This document shows positions 5,603-11,772 of a stretch of 12,918 bases of DNA, piece by piece. The translations under genes were made by a program, and so were the position numbers. Each line of letters begins with the position of its first letter. Position 1 is the stretch's first letter. The notes under the pieces are model-generated. The model saw only the letters and a program-made list of their open reading frames with translations. It did no database searches and was not told the origin of the DNA. Origin of the DNA: Nitrosomonas sp. UBA6494 (GTDB lineage Bacteria; Pseudomonadota; Gammaproteobacteria; Burkholderiales; Nitrosomonadaceae); the NCBI GenBank assembly GCA_002435335.1, contig DJMI01000138.1, forward strand, positions 227 through 13,144, read 5' to 3'.

Positions 5603-7486
5603 TTAGCTTGATGATGACATAGTACGTTTAAGCAACGGACGTAGCGCTTTCAAGTTGCGGGTATTCAGCACATCGCCTTTTTCCAACCAACCGCGCCGGG
5701 CTTGCCCGATACCGAAGCGCAAATGAGCGAAATCAAAAATGCTGTGCGCATCGGAATTAATGCTTACCAGTACGCCTTCTTCCTTGGCCATGCGGCACTG
5801 GGTATCAAGCAAATCCAGCCGCTCCGGATGCGCGTTCAATTCCAAAAAACAACCGCGCTGCTTGACCTCCCGGATGATGCGCAGCATATCGACATCATAG
5901 GGCTCGCGCCGCTGTATCAAGCGCCCGGATGGGTGTGCAAGCAACGTAAAATAAGGCCGTTGTATCGCACGAACGATCCGTTCGGTCTGTTTGGCGCGCG
6001 ACAAATGAAAACCGCTATGCACCGCACCGACCACCAGATCGAGTCGAGACAGCACACTATCCGGCAAATCGAGATTGCCGTCTTCCAGAATATCTACTTC
6101 GATGCTCTTTAGCAGCGTCATGCCTTTCAGTTCAGCGTTCAATTGATCGATTTCATCGCATTGTTGCAGCAATCGCGTTGCATCCAAACCATGTGCAAAC
6201 GCCAGTTTGCGGGAATGCTCGGTAATGGCTATATATTCGAAGCCGCAATTTAAACCGGCTTGTGCCATCTCGCGCAAACTGTGATGACCGTCCGTAGCTT
6301 TGGTATGCACATGCAAGTCGCCGCGCAGATCGTGTAATTCGATTAAACGCGGCAACAATCCAGATTTTGCCGCCACGATTTCACCGCGATTCTCGCGCAA
6401 TTCCGGTGGAATGTACGGCAAGCCGACCGCAGCATACACAGAAGCTTCGGTTTCACCGGCAATCTGCACTTGATCGCGAAATACACCGTATTCATTGATT
6501 TTCAATCCCTGTTGTTGCGCCATACGCCGGATCGTGATGTTGTGCGCTTTCGATCCGGTGAAATAGTGTAATGCCGCACCGTAACAACTTGCTTCAACTA
6601 CGCGCAGATCGACCTGCAATCCGGATTTCAATATCACACTTGCACGCGTCGATCCTGCCGCTAGAATTTCCACTACCTCATCGTAGGCAGTAAATTGCTG
6701 TACCACCGGACTATTGATATTGGCAACGACCAAAAAATCCAAATCGCCGACCGTCTCACGCATACGTCGAAAACTGCCTGCAACCGTTACCATCGTAACA
6801 CCGGGTATCGCCGCAAGGTATTTTTCCAACGCACCAGCATACTGGGCTGCTATCGCCAATTTGAAACGCTGCGACTGATTGGCATGCGCTTCGATCGCCT
6901 GCAAGATATTGTTCTCGGTTTTTTCACCGAACCCTGGCAAGGTGCGAATTCTCCCGTCTCGTGCCGCGCGGTGTAATTGCTCGACGGTTTGCACATCGAG
7001 ATCGTGATAGAGTGCTTTGACACGCTTCGGTCCCAATCCGGGAATCTTCAGCAATTCGGTGATCGCGGGCGGCAACTCCTTGTGTAGCCGGTCCAATAGG
7101 CTGCAATGACCGCTGGTCACAATTTCCTTAATTTTGTTGGCAAGATCGCCTCCGATACCCGGCAGTTGCGTCAAATCGAAACCTTGCTGCAATAGCTGCG
7201 GCACCGATTGCGGCAGCTCGCTGAGCATGCGCGCCGCATTCCGGTAAGCGCGAATGCGAAACGGATTGGCGCTCTCAATCTCCAGCAGATCGGCGATTTC
7301 TTCAAAAATAACTGCAATATCAGCGTTATGCTTAAGGAAACGCTGATTAATTGGCTGCACGAGCGAATCACTTCGTTGCGCGGTACTCGCACCCTCGCCT
7401 ATCTTGTTGATATGTCTCGGCTGCTTCGTTCCATGCGTCTCGCGCTTCCTCTCGTTCGCCGAATTAATCAGTGTTTCCTTAGGCAT
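5603..7486 (-). CDS. polX: DNA polymerase/3'-5' exonuclease PolX with a repeat-derived N-terminal extension
   Basis: A 627-residue family X DNA polymerase for gap filling in DNA repair. From residue 53 it follows the family: an 8-kDa-like region 'HNADIAVIFEEIADLLEIESANPFRIRAYRNAAR', helix-hairpin-helix motifs at ~108-122 (LPGIGGDLA), 148-160 (IPGLGPKRV) and 183-190 (LPGFGEKT), and a palm with GSFRR (237-241), catalytic Asp248 and Asp250 in GDLDF, and Asp293 in VDLRVV. The C-terminal PHP exonuclease has His392/His394 in DLHVHT, Glu423-His424, Glu463, His490, His518, His553 and Asp579/His581, all as expected. The first 52 residues are not family sequence: residues 2-52 are the translation of an inverted-repeat element. 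The ATG has an ideal AGGAGG at 5 nt. It heads a probable operon with the phosphoribosyltransferase. Confidence 0.95.
   Translation of the reverse strand: MPKETLINSANERKRETHGTKQPRHINKIGEGASTAQRSDSLVQPINQRFLKHNADIAVIFEEIADLLEIESANPFRIRAYRNAARMLSELPQSVPQLLQQGFDLTQLPGIGGDLANKIKEIVTSGHCSLLDRLHKELPPAITELLKIPGLGPKRVKALYHDLDVQTVEQLHRAARDGRIRTLPGFGEKTENNILQAIEAHANQSQRFKLAIAAQYAGALEKYLAAIPGVTMVTVAGSFRRMRETVGDLDFLVVANINSPVVQQFTAYDEVVEILAAGSTRASVILKSGLQVDLRVVEASCYGAALHYFTGSKAHNITIRRMAQQQGLKINEYGVFRDQVQIAGETEASVYAAVGLPYIPPELRENRGEIVAAKSGLLPRLIELHDLRGDLHVHTKATDGHHSLREMAQAGLNCGFEYIAITEHSRKLAFAHGLDATRLLQQCDEIDQLNAELKGMTLLKSIEVDILEDGNLDLPDSVLSRLDLVVGAVHSGFHLSRAKQTERIVRAIQRPYFTLLAHPSGRLIQRREPYDVDMLRIIREVKQRGCFLELNAHPERLDLLDTQCRMAKEEGVLVSINSDAHSIFDFAHLRFGIGQARRGWLEKGDVLNTRNLKALRPLLKRTMSSSS
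7331..7483. mobile_element. 153 bp MITE-like inverted-repeat element inside the 5' end of polX
   Basis: The two ends are inverted copies. Plus strand 7331-7352 reads CTTAAGGAAACGCTGATTAA and onward; the reverse complement of the other end (7483 downward) reads CCTAAGGAAACACTGATTAA and onward. About 20 of the first 22 bases match, followed by a looser match around the CACGAG/GAACGAG sequence. The element carries no gene. Its length is exactly 51 codons with no stop in the polX frame, so it adds 51 residues. It lies between an ATG (7484-7486) and a CAT codon; removing it restores M-H-N-A-D-I, a typical PolX start. A clean target duplication is not obvious: a TAA occurs on both sides, but that reading would leave no start codon. 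The boundaries may be off by a few bases. Confidence 0.7.
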
Positions 7487-7491
7487 TAGCT

Positions 7492-7497
7492 CCTCCT
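7492..7497 (-). promoter_or_regulatory. ribosome binding site that fixes the polX start
   Basis: On the minus strand AGGAGG is followed by five bases and the ATG at 7486. This is the best Shine-Dalgarno of the region. It shows that translation begins before the inserted element rather than after it, because no ribosome binding site or ATG is seen at the element's inner end. Confidence 0.8.
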
Positions 7498-7523
7498 GTG
7501 CAAAACTGTACAGCGAAACTCAT

Positions 7524-7537
7524 TCAATTGGAATTGA
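7524..7537. promoter_or_regulatory. candidate operator in the divergent polX/archease region
   Basis: A 14 bp perfect inverted repeat with a 2 bp centre, TCAATT-GG-AATTGA, in the 133 bp between the divergent starts of polX and archease. A short perfect palindrome, CTGTACAG, is at 7507-7514. Either could bind a dimeric regulator serving both directions. Short AT-rich palindromes also arise by chance, so this is weak. A TATACA hexamer at 7585-7590 could be a -10 for the plus-strand operon but lacks a convincing -35. Confidence 0.25.
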
Positions 7538-7619
7538 TTTAACGCAACAATCCAGTAATTACCGCACCTGTGCATAGTAAAACTTATACAATGGAAAAAA
7601 TAGCACGGAAGCCTAAATC

Positions 7620-8027
7620 ATGAGTACTGCGTATTTTGAACACGACGCCGACATCGGCATCATTGGCCGCGGCCTGACGATTGAACAATCGTTTGAATCA
7701 GCGGCGCACGCGACCTTCGCCATTATGACCGATTTGAACGCAGTGCAACCGATCGATGCCGTCACCATCGATTTCGACGAAGCGGATGTCGAATTGGCTC
7801 TCGTCGTCTGGCTGAATCAAATCCTCGGTAAAGCACGCGAATTGGGTATGGTGTTCAGTCACTTCTACGTACACCGTGACGGCGATCACTGCCACGGCAA
7901 AATACTCGGCGAAAAATGGCGCGAAGACCTGGAACGTGGCGTCGAAGTGAAAGGTGCAACACTGACCATGCTGTCGGTCAAACAAGTTGGCCCGATTTGG
8001 GAATCCCGTTGTGTGGTGGACGTATGA
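7620..8027 (+). CDS. archease, activator of the RNA ligase RtcB
   Basis: A 135-residue archease. The N-terminal 'YFEHDADIGIIGRG' (residues 5-18) corresponds to the family's H-x-A-D-I-G metal site. 'AAHATFAIMTD' and 'LALVVWLNQILGKARELGMVF' follow the family pattern, as do the 'GVEVKGATLTMLSV' strand and the C-terminal 'CVVDV' that closes the calcium/metal site. Archease speeds RtcB guanylylation and lets it turn over many times. Its stop overlaps the rtcB start (ATGA), as expected for partners made together. The ribosome binding site is weak (GGAA about 10 nt upstream). A tiny frame beginning at 7591 (MEKIARKPKS) ends with a TGA overlapping this start codon. Confidence 0.93.
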   Translation: MSTAYFEHDADIGIIGRGLTIEQSFESAAHATFAIMTDLNAVQPIDAVTIDFDEADVELALVVWLNQILGKARELGMVFSHFYVHRDGDHCHGKILGEKWREDLERGVEVKGATLTMLSVKQVGPIWESRCVVDV

Positions 8028-9451
8028 ATATCCAGCAATTGCTTGCAGTTCATCCTTATTTGTGGACATTACCGAAAGCACAGGGACAAAAACGCGCCGA
8101 GGTATTGCTGTACGGCAACCAAGTTTTGCTCGAAAGCATGGACGATAAAGTACTGGAACAAATCGCCAATGTCGCAGCTTTGCCGGGCTTGATCGGCGCT
8201 GCGATGACGATGCCGGATGCTCATTGGGGATACGGTTTTCCCATCGGCGGTGTGGCAGCGTTCGATGCCGAACAGGGTGGTATCATTTCTGCTGGTGGCG
8301 TTGGCTTCGATATTTCCTGCGGCATCCGGTTTTTACGTAGCAATTTGAACATGCACGATGCCGTGCCGCAACTCGAACGCTTAGCCGACCGGCTGTTTGC
8401 CACTATTCCCGCTGGTGTCGGTGAAGAAGGCCATATCCGATTAACCCCCAAAGAGCTCGATCAAGTATTGCTGGCTGGCGCACAATGGGCGGTCAAACAC
8501 GGTTACGGTTCTGCTTCTGATCTGGAGTACGTCGAGGAAAACGGCTGCGTGAGTGGCGCGGTGCCGGACAATGTTTCCGAATTGGCGAAAAAACGCCAAC
8601 ACGGTGAAATGGGCACCTTGGGTTCCGGTAATCATTATTTGGAAGTGCAATTGGTGGAACGAATTTACGATCAGACCACGGCGCATGCATTCGGATTGTA
8701 CGAAGGACAATTGGTGGTTTCGATACACTGCGGTTCACGCGGACTCGGACACCAAATCGGCACCGATTATTTAGTGATGCTGGCAAAGGCTGCCAATCGA
8801 CTGGGCATTCACCTGCCCGACCGGGAATTGGCGTGCGCACCGATCAAATCGCCGGAGGGAAAACAATACCTCGGTGCGATGAACGCGGCTATCAATTGCG
8901 CATTAGCCAATCGGCAAATCTTGACCCATTTGACCCGGGAAACCTTTGCTGAAATATACCCGCATGCTGCGCTGGAGACACTGTTCGACATCTCGCACAA
9001 TACCTGTAAGGAAGAAACGCACACAGTCGACGGCAAATCGAAGCGCCTGTTCGTACATCGCAAAGGTGCCACCCGAGCTTTTGCACCAGGTCATCGGAGA
9101 TTACCGGCACGCTACCGTGATGTTGGTCAACCGGTGATTATCGGCGGCAGCATGGGCACCGGGTCGTATGTACTGGTCGGTGCAGATACCAATCAGGCTT
9201 TTGCATCGTGCAGTCATGGCGCCGGACGAGCGATGAGCCGCAATCAAGCATTGAAGCACTGGGATGGCCGCCGCTTGATTCAGGAATTATTGCAACAAGG
9301 CGTTCTGATTCGTACGCGATCGATGCGCGGCGCAGCAGAAGAAGCACCGGGCGCATACAAAGACGTCGATCAAGTCGCCACCGTCACCGAACAAGCGGGT
9401 TTAGCCCGCCGGGTCGCTTTCTTGCGACCGAAAGTTTGTATCAAGGGATAA
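8024..9451 (+). CDS. rtcB: RNA-splicing ligase RtcB
   Basis: A 475-residue RtcB, which joins 2',3'-cyclic phosphate or 3'-phosphate RNA ends to 5'-OH ends using GTP and Mn2+. It is close to the archaeal/long type rather than the shorter E. coli type. Visible motifs are MPDAHWGYGFPIGG (63-76), GGVGFDISCGIR with Asp96 and Cys99, GTLGSGNHYLEVQ with Asn203/His204, SIHCGSRGLGHQ with His235, His325 in DISHN, 'VHRKGATRAFAPGH' (344-357), 'GQPVIIGGSMGTGSYVLVG', CSHGAGRAMSR with His398, and the guanylylated lysine as Lys474 in the C-terminal IKG. All metal ligands and the nucleophile are intact. The start is the ATG overlapping the archease stop by 4 nt; the frame stays open 36 codons further upstream, but that is only archease sequence in another frame. 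No rtcR regulator gene is adjacent. Confidence 0.97.
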   Translation: MNIQQLLAVHPYLWTLPKAQGQKRAEVLLYGNQVLLESMDDKVLEQIANVAALPGLIGAAMTMPDAHWGYGFPIGGVAAFDAEQGGIISAGGVGFDISCGIRFLRSNLNMHDAVPQLERLADRLFATIPAGVGEEGHIRLTPKELDQVLLAGAQWAVKHGYGSASDLEYVEENGCVSGAVPDNVSELAKKRQHGEMGTLGSGNHYLEVQLVERIYDQTTAHAFGLYEGQLVVSIHCGSRGLGHQIGTDYLVMLAKAANRLGIHLPDRELACAPIKSPEGKQYLGAMNAAINCALANRQILTHLTRETFAEIYPHAALETLFDISHNTCKEETHTVDGKSKRLFVHRKGATRAFAPGHRRLPARYRDVGQPVIIGGSMGTGSYVLVGADTNQAFASCSHGAGRAMSRNQALKHWDGRRLIQELLQQGVLIRTRSMRGAAEEAPGAYKDVDQVATVTEQAGLARRVAFLRPKVCIKG

Positions 9452-9471
9452 TTTTCTAGGAGATCAATATC

Positions 9472-9813
9472 ATGCAAATCGATTTAAAAATTACGTTGCG
9501 CGACCTACCCCATTCCGATGCTTTGGAAACCCATATCCGGGAAAAAGCGCAAAAGCTTGAAAAATTTCATCCTCACCTGACGAGCTGCCGGGTAGTCATA
9601 GAACAACCGCATAAACATCAACACCAAGGGCGTCATTTTGACATTCATATCGATTTGACGGTGCCCGGTGGAGAACTGGTGGTGAATCGCGCATCGCACG
9701 AAGACGTGTATGTGGCACTGCGCGATGCTTTCGATGCCGCAGTACGGCAATTGGAAGATTATGCCCGTCGTCAGCGCGGTGATATTAAAACGCACAGCGA
9801 TACCAGGCAATAA
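9472..9813 (+). CDS. HPF/RaiA-type ribosome hibernation factor
   Basis: A 113-residue short HPF/RaiA (sigma-54 modulation protein) family member. It has the expected beta-alpha-beta-beta-beta-alpha layout: 'MQIDLKITLRDLPHSDALETHIREKAQKLEKF' (1-32), two strands including 'CRVVIEQP' and 'HFDIHIDLTVPGGELVVNR', then the 'DVYVALRDAFDAAVRQLEDYARRQ' helix (78-101). Such proteins bind the decoding region of the 30S subunit and keep idle ribosomes intact in starvation or stress. It lacks the dimerising C-terminal domain of long HPF. A His-rich stretch (HKHQHQGRH) is in the middle loop. AGGAG lies 9 nt before the ATG, and the gap to rtcB is 20 nt, so it is probably part of the rtcB operon. Confidence 0.9.
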   Translation: MQIDLKITLRDLPHSDALETHIREKAQKLEKFHPHLTSCRVVIEQPHKHQHQGRHFDIHIDLTVPGGELVVNRASHEDVYVALRDAFDAAVRQLEDYARRQRGDIKTHSDTRQ

Positions 9814-9835
9814 GTCGCTTTTGGAGGCCACCGCC

Positions 9836-10420
9836 ATGCGAATCCAATTGACCGCAGGCGACGCATTGGTGATTGTGGATGTGCAAAAAGACTTTCTGCC
9901 CGGCGGCAATCTTGCCATACCGGGCGGCGATGCCATCATCCCAATACTGAACAACGCCATCGGGCTTTTCGAACAACTCGAGCTTCCGATTATCGCTATT
10001 CGCGACTGGCATCCACCAGATCACTGTTCGTTTCTGGCGCAAGGCGGTCCATGGTCGCCGCATTGCGTCGCCGGCACCGCCGGTGCCGAATTCGCCACCG
10101 AGCTACGACTACCTGGCACAGCACACATCATTTCCAAAGCAACCACGCCAAATGCGAAAGCCTATTCCGGATTCGACGGCACACCACTGCAAGAATTGTT
10201 GCAAACCTTAAAGGTCAAACGAGTTTTTATCGGTGGTCTCGCCACCGAATACTGTGTACGCAACACCGTGTTCGATGCATTGCAATTCGGCTACACCGCG
10301 TTTATTCTTATCGACGCCGTGATGGCTATCGACTTGCAACCGGGAGACGGGCAGCGCGCCATAGCCGAGATGGTTCTTTCAGGTGCCGCCGCCATCCATT
10401 TTGAGGAGCTTGCCGCATGA
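9836..10420 (+). CDS. pncA: nicotinamidase
   Basis: A 194-residue isochorismatase-fold nicotinamidase (nicotinamide to nicotinate plus ammonia), the first step of NAD salvage by the Preiss-Handler route. The catalytic triad is Asp15 (VDVQKDF), Lys101 (ISKATTPN) and Cys140 (GGLATEYCV). The metal site is Asp57, His59 and His63 in DWHPPDH. 'GPWSPHCVAGTAGAEF' (71-86), the YSGFDGT loop and the cis-peptide region before the cysteine are typical. The start is the ATG at 9836 behind TGGAGG; the frame is open 42 codons further upstream, but that only overlaps hpf. It sits 22 nt after hpf and its TGA overlaps the pncB ATG (ATGA). Confidence 0.96.
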   Translation: MRIQLTAGDALVIVDVQKDFLPGGNLAIPGGDAIIPILNNAIGLFEQLELPIIAIRDWHPPDHCSFLAQGGPWSPHCVAGTAGAEFATELRLPGTAHIISKATTPNAKAYSGFDGTPLQELLQTLKVKRVFIGGLATEYCVRNTVFDALQFGYTAFILIDAVMAIDLQPGDGQRAIAEMVLSGAAAIHFEELAA

Positions 10421-11772
10421 ATCCGCTATCCAGTCCGTTGTTGGCCGATCTGTATCAATTCACCATGCTGCAAACCTACCTGGAACAGCGTATGGATGAC
10501 ATTGCGGTATTCGAATTATTCGTGCGCAAACTGCCCGCCGGACGCAATTTTCTGGTCGCCGCCGGATTGGATCAAGTGCTCGAATTCCTGGAAAACCTGC
10601 ATTTCACTCCAGAAGAACTCACTTGGCTGGCAAAGCGCTTTCCGCCGCATGTCATCGATTACCTCGAACGTTTCCGTTTCACCGGCGATGTGCATGCGAT
10701 GCCGGAAGGCACGGTATTCTTTCCCAACGAACCCATCCTACGCATCACCGCACCGATGCCGCAAGCCCAATTGGTTGAATCGCGCATCATCAATCTGATG
10801 CATTTTGAGACGCTGATCGCCAGCAAAGCGGCGCGCTCGGTGTTGATTGCGAGAAATAAACTGCTGGTTGATTTCGGTATGCGCCGCGCGCACGGTGCCG
10901 AAGCGGGGCTGCTGGCGGCACGCGCCAGTTATTTGGCGGGATTTTCCGGAACCGCCACATTGCTGGCCGGTGCGCTGTACGATATACCGGTGTTCGGCAC
11001 CATGGCGCATTCGTTCGTCCAAGCACACCAAAACGAAATCGATGCGTTTGCGCACTTCGCCCGCTCCCACCCCGACAACACCATGCTGTTGATCGACACC
11101 TACGACACCGAGGTAGCCGCCGCCAAAGTCGTCACGCTGGCACAGCAGCTACGGTCTGAAAACATTCGCATCAAAGGCGTGCGCTTGGATAGCGGCGACC
11201 TGGCACAACACGCCCGCAACGTACGCGCCATCCTCGACGACGGCGGTTTGCGCGAAACCACGATATTTGCCAGCGGTAATCTGGATGAATATAAATTGCA
11301 AGCATTGCTGGCCGCACAGGCACCGATCGATGGTTTCGGCATCGGCACTGCGCTGGATATTTCGCTTGATGCGCCTGCGCTCGATTGCGCCTATAAATTG
11401 CAGGAGTACGCAGGCATACCACGCCGCAAACATTCGGAAGGTAAAGCAACCTGGCCTGGACGCAAGCAAGTGTACCGTCGTTACACCAACGACGGACAAT
11501 TGCTGGAAGATACGGTAGCGCTGGAAGATGAAAATCCGCAACCGGGTGAAGCTCTGCTGCAACCGTTCATGCGCGCCGGCAAACGTCTGCAACCCACCCT
11601 AACGTTACACGAATTGCGCAGCCGCACCTTGACCGGTTACCGGTGCTTAACCCAAAACATGACTGCACTCGAAGCCGCCCCACCCTACCCGGTAACGATT
11701 TCCGCTGCATTGCACGCGATGGCGGAACAAATCGACCGGCAATATCTGACGCAACATCATGGCCAAACGTAA
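10417..11772 (+). CDS. pncB: nicotinate phosphoribosyltransferase
   Basis: A 451-residue nicotinate phosphoribosyltransferase (nicotinate + PRPP + ATP to nicotinate mononucleotide), the step after nicotinamidase. Family marks are the start 'LLADLYQFTMLQTYL' (8-22), 'FELFVRKLPAGRNFLVAAGL', 'FGMRRAHGAEAGLLAARASY' (153-172), 'GTMAHSFVQAH' with the phosphorylatable His198, 'LLIDTYDTEVAA' (224-235), 'GVRLDSGDLAQHAR' (254-267) and 'FGIGTALDISLDAPALDCAYKL' (307-328). It belongs to the longer NAPRT type rather than the E. coli PncB type. It overlaps pncA by 4 nt, and its last 14 nt overlap the next gene. Confidence 0.96.
   Translation: MNPLSSPLLADLYQFTMLQTYLEQRMDDIAVFELFVRKLPAGRNFLVAAGLDQVLEFLENLHFTPEELTWLAKRFPPHVIDYLERFRFTGDVHAMPEGTVFFPNEPILRITAPMPQAQLVESRIINLMHFETLIASKAARSVLIARNKLLVDFGMRRAHGAEAGLLAARASYLAGFSGTATLLAGALYDIPVFGTMAHSFVQAHQNEIDAFAHFARSHPDNTMLLIDTYDTEVAAAKVVTLAQQLRSENIRIKGVRLDSGDLAQHARNVRAILDDGGLRETTIFASGNLDEYKLQALLAAQAPIDGFGIGTALDISLDAPALDCAYKLQEYAGIPRRKHSEGKATWPGRKQVYRRYTNDGQLLEDTVALEDENPQPGEALLQPFMRAGKRLQPTLTLHELRSRTLTGYRCLTQNMTALEAAPPYPVTISAALHAMAEQIDRQYLTQHHGQT

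Noticed and set aside
4016..5920. Shared 17 nt TCGCGCCGCTGTATCAA in the 151-residue gene and in polX, both coding LIQRREP
   Set aside because: In polX this is a family motif in the PHP domain. The flanks do not match, so it looks like a coincidence or codon-bias effect rather than a duplication.
5702..6112. 136-residue plus-strand frame inside polX
   Set aside because: It is antisense to the PHP domain, whose catalytic residues are all intact. No start signal or known domain.
7208..7489. 93-residue plus-strand frame across the polX start
   Set aside because: It is antisense to polX and exists because the inverted-repeat element is open in both directions. It has no ribosome binding site and no recognisable product.
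7505..7516. CTGTACAG as a LexA box near polX
   Set aside because: The proteobacterial LexA site needs CTGT and ACAG about 8 bases apart; here they are contiguous.
7916..8023. 36-codon upstream extension of rtcB
   Set aside because: It overlaps archease in another frame. RtcB homology begins at the ATG at 8024, which overlaps the archease stop.
9710..9835. 42-codon upstream extension of pncA
   Set aside because: It lies within hpf. The ATG at 9836 has a good TGGAGG and fits the family start.
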